Shown piece after piece: positions 21,376 to 33,452 of a DNA stretch of 64,000 nt (the stretch's first letter is position 1; every line of letters begins with the position of its first letter). Location of the stretch: assembly GCA_001661515.1 (NCBI GenBank), contig LUVW01000033.1, positions 1 through 64,000 on the forward strand. The letters run 5' to 3'. The position numbers and the translations under genes are program-made. The DNA is from Capniomyces stellatus (taxonomy: Eukaryota; Kickxellomycota; Harpellomycetes; Harpellales; Legeriomycetaceae). Under the pieces are notes generated by a model. The model searched no databases, was not told the DNA's origin, and worked only from the letters and a program-made list of their open reading frames with translations.

Positions 21376-23906
21376 CTTTGTCCCAACTCGTGGTGTTGTT
21401 TTGCCTTTTTGTTTGTTTATTACGAATAAGATTGTATAAAAAAATTTCAGTGCAGTTTACAACTTTTTTAGATAAAAAAATTGTCCGATGCTAGGTATTA
21501 CTGTTATAAACTATCCTAAATGGATGAAAAAACACACATAACATTTATCTTCTAGCTCCTCCAGTGTGTAATCTGTTTCGTCGTGAATACAAAAGTACTT
21601 TTTCATTTTAACAAGGCTAGGTTTGCATTAACAGGACCAGTCATAATGATTAGTATTGTTAATATATTTAATTGTACGTTTACAACACTGTATTTGGTAG
21701 TAATTGTTATGCCTACCCTGTTCAATATATTCTGCGTAGTATTTGTCTTTTTATTGTTTACTAGTTATTATATTATATATATCAGCCGAGTATGCTAGAC
21801 CCCCTTGTTTAATCGCTATCACAATCTTGTGTGTGGTGTGTTGGAAATTGCGGAAATCAGAAGAGACCTGCACATTATATCTCTACAAATGCATCATTAC
21901 TTTATATGGCGTCGGTATTTGTTGCTTATAGTTCATTGCGTTATCCAAATACATTGGAGATAATGTTAATATGATGTTGGGCTTTAAATATAATAGGGAT
22001 TCTGTAGTAAAACATATTTGACATCACTGAATTTAAGCTGTGATGAGGATAATAACCATGTCACTTTTGCTAGACTACAAGGCACATGGCGCATATAAAA
22101 TACTGCCGATCTTTATCTATGAGCCAAATGTTAAATGCGGCAACATAAATCTTGGGTGTTTGAGTCAGTGATTTTGAAATTATGTATCAAAGCTCCTTGT
22201 CTCAGGCTTCTAGCATTTAACCACGTTGGAAATGACACATATTTGCTGTTTGTTGCTTGGCTGGTATAGCATAACGTGAAGTTTGGTTGTTACATCGGCA
22301 CTCACTCTATGGATGGGCGCAAACCTTCTAGAAATGTAACAATATCGACATTTGTCCAGATTTTACTCGAGTTGCTACGACTTTGAGTTTAGTTGGAATA
22401 TAAACTTTGCTAAATATCTAGCCGCTGTATTCCCAAGCAACCATACTAGCCTCTGAGCAGCTATTATTTTATAAAAGTGGAAAATAAGCAAACAAGAAAG
22501 TAAGTAGGCAGAGTGAGTGTTTAGCCCCCCCCACCCTGGGTAAAAAAGACCCGATTAACAAAACAACATGACAGGAGAACAGGAGAACTCAGTAAGTAAA
22601 CAACGAGCTATGGAGACAGAAGTAAACCCAGGAAAGTGTTCATGTAAACTGCTACCAGATTACCCATTTATTTGTATGTGTTCCTGTACAGTATGTAAAC
22701 GGCAAAGAGAAAATAATATGTTGTGATATAAAATGGAGTCTATGATTTATTTTGGGTTTCAAATAGCTATTAGATTAAAAATGCAAGCTAGAATTTCATA
22801 CCAAGTAAAAAACAGCAAAAGTAAAGCACCATAAAAAGATACAAGGCTATTGGTGTTGGTGTTGGTGTTGGGTCAGTTGTAGTGAAAGCGGGCAAAGGCG
22901 GTTTATACTATACTGAAATCGCCGGTTTTGTATTGTGATTTGTGATAAAAACTATGCTTGAGCATCTACTTAAATGTCAATGGAGGTGTATGGCCGATTA
23001 TTGAGTTGGAGATACCCAATAAAGTAAATTGCACTTGGAGCCATTTGAGGGAGATGGTAAAGACTGGGTTGGACAATATAGTGTAAAGGAAGGGCTAAAA
23101 GTTGGTTTGGGCAAAGACGGCGAATAGAAAATGCAAACTCCAGGCGAAAGTAAATAGCTATGGCCAATAAAAAAAACCCAGTAAATAACAAACTAAGGTT
23201 GAGTTGGTGGTTGATCAAGAAAATCTAAATTGAATAAAACGAATTGGCGAATAAATAGTTGAGAAAAAATAAATGTATAAATTCAGCTTAAAAGTATAAT
23301 ATAAAAAAGTCACCCTACACAAAAACAATAGGCAAATTGAATTTAAGGGACTAATTGATAAATTAAAGCCAAATTTAAAGTACAGAAAATAACTAAATAA
23401 TTTAGAAACTAATTAGCAGGAGAAATTACGAAAATGAAAATAGGAAAAGCCCAAGTAGCTATTGAAAACCAGCATTGAATAAAACAGACAAAAAAAAACT
23501 TAATAGCGGAAGAAATGGGAGAGATTATTGGGTAAGGAGTGGAATAAATCTTGAATTTTTTTTGTAAATGAAAAAAAGCAATTGTAAACGGGAACAAAAT
23601 AACTAGCTATCTAGCTGTATGAGGAAATGGAATTTTTTAAAAAAAAAAGGCAAATTAGAAAGGACTTGTAAGGAAAATATTAGAGAATATAAGAAAAAAA
23701 ATCTGTAAAACGAGCAGAAAAAAATTGTAAAAAAAAAAATTAAGTGAATTGAAAGGCGATAAAAAAAAAACTAGAGAAAAAAAATGAAAAATAGAGGAAA
23801 AAAAAAAATAGTACAATAGTAAAAGCTAAGTTGAGACACTTGATAATCTTCCTTTAAATAACATTGAGTTTATTTTTATTAAAATACAAATAAAAAATAG
23901 ATTAAG
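21376..23906. other. gene-poor region upstream of eL22
   Basis: No supported gene. From about 22500 the plus strand becomes purine-rich. A (TTGGTG)n repeat is seen near 22850-22871. Open frames are short and low in complexity. Confidence 0.5.
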
Positions 23907-25152
23907 ATGCCAGCAATCGTAAGTAACAAAATAAATATTTAGAGTAGAGTGTTGTATGGATATATAAAAGTGCAATAGGCGTGGGTAAGTGTACTGGCTG
24001 TGTTAGTAAAAAGTGGTTTGAATAGAGAAAAGAAGGAAAAAGTGAAAGATTTAAAAAGTCAGAGAGAGAGCTGATCTAGATTAAAAAGAAAGAACAAACT
24101 TTAAAAGATGAAAGTGTGAGTGGCGTGGAATACAAAGGACAGTTGCGTTTGGATATTGAATTGTTGGATCTTGGATTAGACTTGAAAATAAGGAAAACCC
24201 AAGAAAATTTAGAACAGTTTAGAGAAAAGGAAAACAGGAGAACTTTTGTATTACAAGATGAAGGAGCTTTGTATTGGGTTAAAGGGTTGGCATGGTCGAT
24301 AGGTTTGTATAAAAGGAGGGTCAGCAAGAGTAAATGAAAAGGGAGTTGGGAGGGAAAAAGATGAGATTAAAATTTGGAATGGACAGATCAAAAGAAAACT
24401 TGGGGGAGGATGTTTGCGTTTTTGGCATGAGTCGTTCGATTTATAAATGTGTGTGTGTGGGCTATTGAGACTATGCATTTGTAGAGGACTACTGAGTAGT
24501 GTTCGCTGACAATAAAGAGCAATGGTGGTTGGATTATGACAGGATAAATTAAAAAGCAGTATTAAGGGATGGGAAAGAAGAGGATGTTTGGGATAGTAAG
24601 CTTTGATTTGACTTGGTCGAAAAAGGGAGAGATAGAGAAAAGGAGAAAGAAATAAACAACACTTGACACTATGACACAAGCCACGCCTATATGAATGCAT
24701 GAATAATGGATATATAAATGAATGAGTAGAAATAGATATGTAATGAAATATGTCTGGATGGGGACAATGATGTTTAAAACAATAACTGTAAATGTTTATA
24801 GAAATCAAAGACTCAACCAAGAAAGCTCTGGTCAAAATACCAGATCAACGTTAGCGAGCCAGCCAACGACAAGATTCTTGATATTCCAAGCTTCGAGAAG
24901 TTTTTGCATGATCGCATTAAGGTTAATGGAACAGCCGGAAAGTTGGGAAACACAATTATTATCACAAGAACCGGAAATGTAACAATCAACATTACATCAA
25001 AGATTGATCTTAGCAAGAGATACCTCAAGTACTTGACAAAGAAGTTCTTGAAGAAGAACCAACTCCGTGATTGGATCAGAGTAGTATCAACTGATAAGAA
25101 CACTTATAAGCTTAAATACTACAACATTAACCAAGAACAAATGGCAGAATAA
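23907..25152 (+). CDS. RPL22: 60S ribosomal protein eL22
   Basis: Two exons: 23907-23918 (ATG CCA GCA ATC, then GTAAGT) and 24802-25152, after TTTATAG. The 883-base intron right after the fourth codon is typical of ribosomal protein genes. The product has 120 residues: MPAI, then KSKTQPRKLWSKYQINVSEP, HDRIKVNGTAGKLGN, SKRYLKYLTKKFLKKNQLRD and a tail KLKYYNINQEQMAE. RIKVNG..G.LG, RYLKYLTKK.LKK and LRDW match eL22 closely, and the human protein is of similar size. It binds 23S-like rRNA on the outer surface of the large subunit. The intron is long enough to host another product; see the alternative exon at 24080. Confidence 0.95.
24080..24337 (+). other. open segment inside the eL22 intron, possible alternative exon
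   Basis: After CTGATCTAG, a frame of 85 codons runs to TGA at 24335: IKKKEQTLKDESVSGVEYKG, then LRLDIELLDLGLDLKI, a charged helix, and ALYWVKGLAWSIGLYKRRV. Its phase fits a splice from the eL22 first exon (phase 0). It has no ATG of its own. It may be a real alternative end or just an open stretch in purine-rich DNA. Confidence 0.25.
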
Positions 25153-25688
25153 AGGAAAGATAAACGGAACTGAGATTGATGATGGAAAAAATAAGAGATT
25201 ACTAAGACTAAGATTTTATTGGATTTATTTTTTGATTGAAGAGTTTAGTTTACAAAGTTTATTATGTTTTATTGAGTTTAATAAAGATATAATAAAGTCA
25301 AAAAATAATAAAATGAAGTGATTTAATATAACGAATTGTGAAACAAAAGGAACAGACTTGAGAATATACAACGAAACGGCTGATTCAGAGAGAAAGGATA
25401 AAGAGAACGTTATGGATTATGAAGAGTAGAGCATTTATATATAAAGCTGGTAAAAAAGTGGTAGGGAAATGAAAAGAAAAGAGAAAAAAAAAAAGACTAA
25501 AGTGGACTTGATAGTCAAGATTGGTATGATATGTATGTATATTAAAGGTAAAAAAGTAAGTGAATGTATAGATGGTGATGCAGAGAATAAGATAAGATTA
25601 AAAAAGTAGATTATAATCAAGTAAACGTATGTTATAAAGGAGAAAGTAAAAGTAAAGTAGCAAAAAGAAGTGAAAGAAATGAAAGAAT
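25153..25688. other. intergenic between eL22 and the BED-methyltransferase gene
   Basis: A-rich, with no gene. It holds the 3' ends of two convergent genes. Confidence 0.6.
25280..25296 (+). terminator. poly(A) signals of eL22
   Basis: Two AATAAA hexamers lie about 130-145 bases after the eL22 stop codon. Confidence 0.4.
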
Positions 25689-28600
25689 TTAGAGAGTAGG
25701 TGTGGAGTTGGAAGATGTGGTTTTATGTGTAGTAAGTTTGGAGTGTTTGATAGAAAATAAAGGGACAATGTTCGAGGTGACAATGGTAGAAGAGGTGGAA
25801 GTGGCAGTAGTGTTTGTGATTGAAGAGTTGTTGTTTTGGTTGCTGTTTTGGTTGTTGGAGCCAACAAGGGAATCAAGAGAGCTAGAGTTGTTATTGTTAC
25901 TAGAGTTTGAATTTAAGTTTGAATTTAAGTTTGAATTTGAGTTTGAAGTGGTTATTGGGGTGGTGGAGGAAAGAATGGGGTTGGCCATAGAGATTGTTGG
26001 AGAAGAAAAGTTTATGTGAGAAGCAGAGTGGTGGATATGATTGGAGTTGGTGGTGTTGCTTGTTGAAGCGTTGAGTGGAGTTGATGATACGGATGATGGT
26101 TTGGGGGTGGAAACGTTTGCGGATCGGTTTTGATTTTGGTTTTGATTTTGGTTTTGATTCTGAGTAGAGTTGGAATCGATGTTGGTAATGAGGTTGGAGT
26201 TGGGAGAGTTGGTATCAGTATTGAAATTCGAGTTAGTATTGGTATTAGTATTGGCGTTGTTTGAGGGAGTGGGGATAATTGAGGAGGAAGAGGAGAGATG
26301 GATAGTGGAAGTGATTGGGGCTAGGGAGAAGGAGGTTGAAGTTGGAGTTGGAGCAGAGGTTGGAGTTGGAACTAAGTTCGAGTTCGAGTCAGGGTTCGAG
26401 TTTGGGTTTAGGTTTGGGCTAGAGTTTGGATTAGGATCTGGGTTTGGGTTTGGGTTTGGGTTTGGGTTTGTATTAGGGTTGGAGTTGGGAGTTGAAGCAA
26501 AGTTGTTGTGAAAGTGGGGGAGTTGATTAGAAAAGGAGGAATGTTTTGGTAAACTGATGTTAGGAATATTATTATTGTTGTTGTTGTTGTTGTTGTTGTT
26601 AAAGTTAGAGTGGGAATGATGGTGAGTGCGAGTAGTAGTAGTAGTAGTAGATTGAGGGTGAAAATGAGAGTTATGGTTAAGGTTGGAATCAGGGTGAGGA
26701 TTATGGTTATTGTTATGGTTAGGGTTGGAATTATGGTTAGGGTTGGAATTATAACTATTATAATTATGGTTAGGGTTAGAATTAGGGTTAGGGTTAAGGT
26801 TGGAATTATGGTTATGGTTAGGGTTAGGGTTAGGGTTAGGGTTAGGGTTATGGTTGGGATGAATGATTGGAGTGTTTGATTCAGAAGGTAAAAGAGTGTT
26901 GAGGAATTTGTATTGTTCGTTTTCAAAGTCCCAGGATTCATAGGGGGCGGGACTGGGGTGGGAGGGAGTAAAAGCGCCGAAATGAACGGAGCGATCGCCC
27001 TTGACATCAAAGTGGCGTTGTAGCCAGGATTGGGACAGAATGACGGAAGTGTTTCCATCAACAAGAACAGGACGGTTAGCTTCAAAGCACCAGTCATTGT
27101 CTAGACGGAACCTGGCGCGCTGACCAACAACAGTGCCTCTGTAGACAGCAATCTGGCCGTAGTCTTCCTTGGAGGGCTCAAGGATGGATGAGGGGATGGA
27201 GAGTTTGAAGAGTCTGTAAGTAATGGAGTAGAACTGGGTGGGGCCAACTAAGTCTCGCAGCTGGGGCGACTGGATGCGGACCTGGACAGGAGGCCCTATT
27301 TGTCTGGGGTCAAGAAACCCAACGCGTTCGCACAGCTTCTTGAAGTCGTTGAGGTAAAGAGCACCGCCAAGACACTCATTGATGAGGACAGGATGTGAGC
27401 GCAGGTGCGAGGGCAGACGGCGGTTCGAGTAGATGTCGGAAAAGTAAAACTCACCACCTTCACGCAGAATGTGGAACACTGACTTGAACACAAGCTCCTT
27501 ATTGGGCGACAAATTCACCGCATTGTTTGATATACACAGGTCTATACTCTTTGGCGCAATTCCCGCATTCGTCAAAAACTCAATGTACCCCTTTTTGAAC
27601 TTTAAGTGCGGTTTGTACCCAAGCTCACGCGTGTACTCCTCTATACAGCTACTCGCCAGCCTGATCTGCTCATCATCGTTGTCTATCCCACTCACCTCCC
27701 CCATCGGCCCCACCAACTTACTCACCACATAGCAATCCCGCCCGCTCCCGCACCCCAAGTCCAACACCCGCAACCCCTCAATCCCCAGCGGAATCGGAAA
27801 TCCACACCCAACATAACTCTGCTTTATCTTCCGAGGCACCTTTGATATCGCCTCCTTGATCACTGGGTGCGGCGATATCGTTGTTGCTATCGACGTCAGC
27901 CGCCCCATCTCCAAATCTGGCTTTGTTCTGCTGTAGTAACTCTTCACGTCCTGGTATATCGGCTTCAGCAGCTGCTCCGCCGTCTCCTCCTCTTCCACAC
28001 TGTTCTTGTACGTGCTGTGTACATTCTGTACATTTTGTACACCACTCCTCACATGGCTGCTGTTAATGTTGTTATAGTTGCTATTTGTAAATGTCCCGTT
28101 CATTCCCTCGCTACTCTTGTTGTTCATCAGCCTCTTAAACATTGACCCACTATGGTTTCTATAACTGTCTCCCACTACTGCCACCTCCCTTGCCCTTTTA
28201 CCCACTCCATTTCCATAATCATAGTCATGATCATAGCCATAATCCCCTCTGTACACCCCCGGATTATTGCTACTTCCGCCTCCATCATTATGGCCATTAT
28301 TATTACTAGTACTCATATTGCTTAGGTTTACTACTTCTCTTGGTTTACTGCCTATTACTCCTTCATCAACATTTCCGTTATTCCCATTGTTGTAAACTCC
28401 ATCTGGTTTACCCCAACTGTACCCTGCTACTCCATCCGCACCTTCTTGTATCATTTCTCTACTATTCATCTCCCCATACATGTACTCTCTCTCATTTCCA
28501 TTTCCATTTCCATTTCTAGTATTAATATTAGTATTAACATTTTCGCCATTGTTGTTGTTGTTGTTGTACATATAATAGTCTCTTCCCTCTAATCTTCCTA

Positions 28601-29939
28601 CCCCCACATCTACTCCAACTCCCCTTACTCTATCACCATCTATTCCTTTTTCCTTTTCCTTTTCTTCTTCGTCTCCTTCTCCTTCTTCTCCTTCTTGATC
28701 ATCAATACCTTCTCCTTCTCTTTCTCCTTCTCCAAATCCATCTATTTCTCCTAAATGACTATTGCTGCTTCTATTCCAGTACCCAGTCCGGTCTTTTTCT
28801 CTTTCTCTACCCCTCTCTCTGTTTCTCCCTCTCTCTCTTTCTCTTACTCTCTCCTTTTCTCTATGTCTTTCTCGCGATCTAAATCTGTCTCTATCCCGAA
28901 TCCGAATTCTGTTTCTCAAACTATCTCTGCTTCCCATCATTCCAACTCCCCCATACCCTGTTTCGCCTCCAAATCCTGTACCCAGTCCTCCCCCCACTCC
29001 AAACCCAACCCCTGCCCCAATTCCCCCTATTGATCCCGCTATTGATCCTGCTGCTGAGCCTGCTCTCTCTCCATATCCTCCTCCGCCATTGTGCCCACTA
29101 TTGCTCCTAAACACATTTCTAACCTTGTTTATTATGTTGTTATTGCTATTTACTCCCTCTCCTCCCTCGCCATCTTCATCCTCATCATTATTCCTGTAAA
29201 CCATCCGCCCCACCCGCCCCCCAAACTCTCCCCCATTCCCAAACCCATAGTCGCTTTCTATATGCACATTCTCCGCCACTCCCTCTGCCTCCGAGTAGTA
29301 CAAGCTTCCTCCTCCCAACACCTTCTTCAGCGACCCTCCATTCCCTCCTCCATGCATACCTCCGCTTTCCCTTCTATCCTTGCTATTACTCCCTCCCCCA
29401 ACCCCTTTGCCTGCTCCCATTCCCTCGCTGTTCATACTCCCCTTGCCTCCGTACATCAACTCTTCCGCCACATTTATGTCCAAGTACCCCTTCAGGCTAT
29501 CCATGTACTCTTGCTGCCCTTCAAATCCCTTAAAATTCCCCAACCCCTCCCCATACCCTCCTCCAGCTATACCCAACCCCCCTCCAATCGAACTCTTCTC
29601 ACTATTCGCCTCAAACCCACTCCCAATCTCCCCCACCCTAATCCTTGTCTCTCCTCCCCCCTTGCTCGCGTTATTTTCATTGCTAATCGTCTGCTTCGAA
29701 TCCGACAACATTAGCTTTTCCTTCACCATTTCCACCTCCAGCTCCTCCTCAATGTTGAATTGCTGCTGAATCGCTGCCGTCACTTTTATACATCGCCTTA
29801 TATGTGCCTTCATTCGCTCTGGCTGCCCACTCAGCTCATATTTACAATAAATACACATTGCCCTGTGGTGCTTTGACCTCCCCGTTGGCTCCTTTCTCTC
29901 AAAATGCTTCCATACTGGTGCAAAGTGTTTTGGCGCCAT
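25689..29939 (-). CDS. BED zinc finger fused to an arsenite-methyltransferase-like domain with low-complexity arms
   Basis: Uninterrupted frame of 1416 codons. Residues 8-50 form a BED-type zinc finger (WKHFERKEPTGRSKHHRAM, then CIYC, then HIRRC), usually DNA binding and common in transposase-derived proteins. Residues about 85-640 are Gly, Asn and Ser-rich, with an Arg/Glu-rich block (about 335-385). Residues about 660-960 are an AS3MT/ArsM-type methyltransferase: YVGCGFPIPLG, motif I VLDLGCGSGRD, EFYFSDIYSNRRLP and INECLGGALY. Residues 1000-1390 are Pro/Asn/Ser repeats. Of the four conserved arsenic-site cysteines, those in VGCG and NECLGG remain; the SNC site is SNNAVNLSP and the first lies in TSIATT. 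SAM binding is likely. Arsenic methylation is doubtful and the substrate unknown. The BED finger suggests a nuclear, DNA-linked role. Confidence 0.85.
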   Translation of the reverse strand: MAPKHFAPVWKHFERKEPTGRSKHHRAMCIYCKYELSGQPERMKAHIRRCIKVTAAIQQQFNIEEELEVEMVKEKLMLSDSKQTISNENNASKGGGETRIRVGEIGSGFEANSEKSSIGGGLGIAGGGYGEGLGNFKGFEGQQEYMDSLKGYLDINVAEELMYGGKGSMNSEGMGAGKGVGGGSNSKDRRESGGMHGGGNGGSLKKVLGGGSLYYSEAEGVAENVHIESDYGFGNGGEFGGRVGRMVYRNNDEDEDGEGGEGVNSNNNIINKVRNVFRSNSGHNGGGGYGERAGSAAGSIAGSIGGIGAGVGFGVGGGLGTGFGGETGYGGVGMMGSRDSLRNRIRIRDRDRFRSRERHREKERVRERERGRNRERGREREKDRTGYWNRSSNSHLGEIDGFGEGEREGEGIDDQEGEEGEGDEEEKEKEKGIDGDRVRGVGVDVGVGRLEGRDYYMYNNNNNNGENVNTNINTRNGNGNGNEREYMYGEMNSREMIQEGADGVAGYSWGKPDGVYNNGNNGNVDEGVIGSKPREVVNLSNMSTSNNNGHNDGGGSSNNPGVYRGDYGYDHDYDYGNGVGKRAREVAVVGDSYRNHSGSMFKRLMNNKSSEGMNGTFTNSNYNNINSSHVRSGVQNVQNVHSTYKNSVEEEETAEQLLKPIYQDVKSYYSRTKPDLEMGRLTSIATTISPHPVIKEAISKVPRKIKQSYVGCGFPIPLGIEGLRVLDLGCGSGRDCYVVSKLVGPMGEVSGIDNDDEQIRLASSCIEEYTRELGYKPHLKFKKGYIEFLTNAGIAPKSIDLCISNNAVNLSPNKELVFKSVFHILREGGEFYFSDIYSNRRLPSHLRSHPVLINECLGGALYLNDFKKLCERVGFLDPRQIGPPVQVRIQSPQLRDLVGPTQFYSITYRLFKLSIPSSILEPSKEDYGQIAVYRGTVVGQRARFRLDNDWCFEANRPVLVDGNTSVILSQSWLQRHFDVKGDRSVHFGAFTPSHPSPAPYESWDFENEQYKFLNTLLPSESNTPIIHPNHNPNPNPNPNPNHNHNSNLNPNPNSNPNHNYNSYNSNPNHNSNPNHNNNHNPHPDSNLNHNSHFHPQSTTTTTTRTHHHSHSNFNNNNNNNNNNNIPNISLPKHSSFSNQLPHFHNNFASTPNSNPNTNPNPNPNPNPDPNPNSSPNLNPNSNPDSNSNLVPTPTSAPTPTSTSFSLAPITSTIHLSSSSSIIPTPSNNANTNTNTNSNFNTDTNSPNSNLITNIDSNSTQNQNQNQNQNQNRSANVSTPKPSSVSSTPLNASTSNTTNSNHIHHSASHINFSSPTISMANPILSSTTPITTSNSNSNLNSNLNSNSSNNNNSSSLDSLVGSNNQNSNQNNNSSITNTTATSTSSTIVTSNIVPLFSIKHSKLTTHKTTSSNSTPTL
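26670..26870. repeat. telomere-like TTAGGG repeats inside a coding region
   Basis: Plus-strand GGGTTA is perfect for five copies at 26821-26850, with degenerate copies on both sides. On the coding strand this reads as alternating Asn-Pro codons. Confidence 0.85.
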
Positions 29940-32900
29940 TTTCGTTATATCTTTATCTCCCTTTTACCACTATACCCTTTATCCTTTGTTTATGGCTTTT
30001 GTCTTTTGTTTTTTTACCTCCACTATCCTGTATCTTTGTCTTGTTGTACTATTTCCAACCCTTAATCACTCTTACAACTATCTATACAATTGCTTCTACT
30101 ATTGCCCTTTTTCTTTCCCTTTTTTATACTTTGAATCTCTGCTTTTCTAGCGTTATTCGAATGGCTTTTCTTTTGTTCTAAACAAAGCCTCTATATTCCT
30201 GGTTTTTCTGTATTCAACTAAATAAAACCTCCCTTTTCTTTACCAACGTATATATGAACTCTTTGATATAATGACTAGTTTAAATATAGAGTAAAGTAAA
30301 ATAAAATAAAATTCAAAAATCGAAACTTTTGAACAAAAATTCTATTGTTTAATTACAATGCTTTATTAGTTCCAAGCTTTAGTGTATCTTCAATCCTTTC
30401 TTTCTAGTGTGGGGCCACCCTCACAAAGCTCACTCGATTCTTTTTTTTTGTTGGGTTTTTTTGGTTTTTATCAGTCGGAAAACCTTTGATTTAAGATTCC
30501 TAATTGTAAAGCTAAGCTACAAATAAAAATCAAGAAATATCAAAATCGAAGATAAATTAAATTTTGATTATTAAAAAAATAAAAAAAAAAGTTAAACCCC
30601 AAAGCAAAGCTAATTATCTACTTTTCAGTTTCTCTTTGCTTTTACTTTTTTGCTACTTTATTTCTGGTTTCTTATCCTCTCACTTTGTATTTATATCTTT
30701 TCTGAATCCTTCTATTTTCACATTATTTATACTGCCTTTTCTTAAGATACGGTTTACTAGCACCACTATAGCTATTAATTCTTTTCCCTAAACTCTCTAA
30801 TTAAAGATCTATTTTATCTTGTTTCTTAAAAATATTGTCCCACAATTTTTTTTATCTGCTTTTTTTTATAGCTTTGTTTTTTTCTCAGGTTTGACCATAA
30901 ATTAAATTACAAGATTAGCTATTACACACTATCATCTATTACTGGAAAAAAAAAGGAATATATAGCCCAATTTCTTTTTTCTTTTTTTTTGCTTTTAAGC
31001 TCACTCGCACCTTTTCATTTTCCAAAATGCCAACAAATCTATTAGATTTGATTATCGAATTTAATCAATTATCTCCTATATATAAGCTTAAAATTTTTTT
31101 CCTTATTCTGAAAGTCGTTGTTTTTTTTGGTGCTTTACATTCTTTTCTAAATTCAATCATTTAATTCTATTGTTAATCCCAAAAGGCCTTTTTTTTTGCC
31201 TTTTGATCGCATTAGTTGGTTACCATTTGTTTGACTAAAATCCTCTCAATTAGTCGTTTTCTTTATTTTTTTACAAATTGGGCAAAATCATACACATTGC
31301 ATTAACCATATTTAAATCCCTTCAATAAAAAACAACACGCTTTTTCACTCACCTAATTATCTAATCTCCACCAGTTGCACTCAATTCGCTTATCATCGGA
31401 TTGTGTCCAAAAAAAGTCAACAAAATTCCATTCTCGTAATTATCTAAATCCTTTAATCTGCTTGTTATTGAAGATCCCGTACTTTCAATATACCACTGTT
31501 TCAAAAGATGGTGCCTTTCTAACCAAGCCCATTGCAATAGAACCAACGTTCTTTAAAGTTATCATAATCTCTATTAACCCATTCCGGCCTTTTTTTTTAA
31601 AGGTACTTTGCATTTTTAAGACATGGCAGACGTTTTTCTTTTTTTTTGCCATTATTGTACCTTTTGCATATCTCCTTTGAAATTAGCTCTAGCTTGCTTT
31701 TTATCCGAAATTTATATTCTAAAACACAATTTCTTTTTTTTTTCTTCCCCTTCTTGCTTTACTCAGTTTCTACCAACCCTTAACTTTTCCGTTGCCAACA
31801 TATCTTTCTTTGTTTTCACTATCAAGCGCTTTAACAGAGCTAATAATCCCGGAATATATTCGCCTGTTGTGATTGGAATAAACTTGCACCGTAAATACAC
31901 GTTCATTTTCTTCTCTTCCGTCAATTGCTACAATCATCCTTGTGAAATTAAAACGAAATTTTATGGGCCAATTTTTTTTATTTTATTTTTTTTGCTTTTA
32001 TTTCACCTCAACTGTCTTTTTTGATATTTGCAATTGGTACTTGCCAAGTCACAGTTTTCTATCGGGCAATCCGCTCTAGTAACTGATACGTTGCTGCTAA
32101 TCTCAACCTTCATGCATAGCCTTCCCTGATACTCCTCACCGTCTCTTTTCTCAATCTTTTATCCGTTTTGATTCACCTTAAATTACTCTTTTATTACTTT
32201 TTTTTTGTGAATGTATTTCGATTGTGCACCTTTTAAGCATCAATAGTAGCGAGATCATTTGATTGTAGTTTATTTGAAGTTGATGCTAACCAACAACGAT
32301 TAACCCCTAGCCAATATTTTATTCAAGGCGATATTATCTGCAGATAATTGTGTAAAGGTAGCCATTTTATTTGCTAAATCACCTTGAATGGATTTAGCGT
32401 GTGTAATTTTGTATGAGCGTATTTTTTTTATGCGTATGCGTATGTATTACTTTTACTTGAACGCATTATCCCGTGTCAAGATTATATCATCCAATAATGG
32501 TATATTTTACCAACATCAATGTATTATGCCTTTTTGTAACCCTCATTCACTCCGTCTATTCAACCACCCCTCGCATTACTGGACTGGCGATTTAACTATC
32601 GTATTTATCTGTACAAAAACATGACTAAACTACAGCAATTTTTTTACAACCTTATATAACAGCTTTCCAACGCAACGCTTTTCGTTATGCTTTATAAAAA
32701 CGTATTTTACCCTTTTTTTTAGTGCTATAATAAGTCAGTCCAGCTACACTCTGTTTCATTCTGTTGTTTTTTTTGACTATTAATTCAAACTCATAGCCCT
32801 CAGTATCTCATTCCAAAATCTATTATTTTTTTTATAATCTACATGCTCTTATTGAGACTACAATTCAGATCTACCCATTCACCAGCCCATACATTTTAGT

Positions 32901-33400
32901 CACTAACTTTATAAAACCCCAATGCGGCATTAATTTAATAGTATGTTGTCTATTTCACTGAGCTTGTTATATCTATTGCCTACTATGCTTACTTTTCGTG
33001 AAAATCATAAAGTTTAATTAGTTAATAATATCCCAAAACAGAATTGGCAATCTTTTTTTGTTGTAACCTCCAACAAATCACATTTAACCAAACATTTACA
33101 ACGTCCCTCCTAGTCACCTTTTCTATTCTCAATATTTACTTTATTACTTTGAATCTGTTATTATTTTATGTTACATTTTCTCCATCTAATCCTGTGATTA
33201 ATAAATCCGAATAAAGTAGTTTTTTTTATTAACTTCAAACGGTGAAGAGCAAAAGGGGCAACCTGATATTCTCCATATATAGTTAAATCAATTAGTTGTC
33301 AAGTAAATCGCCTTCCCTATTTAAGCCTATGTTTGGCTAATTGGGTGAAAAAAACTGTGCTTTTGCTGTTTAATTCCACTATATGTATAGGATCTCATTT
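29940..33400. other. gene-poor AT-rich region, part 1
   Basis: No supported gene. The plus strand is pyrimidine-rich with many T runs. Short hydrophobic frames at 29804-30181, 30564-30791 and 31623-32024 follow from the T richness and have no family features. Part of this stretch must hold the promoter of the BED-methyltransferase gene, whose start is at 29939. Confidence 0.5.
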
Positions 33401-33452
33401 TCGATTTTGTAATTTAAATTAATCTATTATCGTATTAGCCATCTCTAAACTT

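Noticed and set aside
26408..27097. 229-codon minus-strand frame overlapping the BED-methyltransferase gene
   Set aside because: Shadow frame of the NP/TTAGGG repeats (Thr/Leu/Ile repeats).
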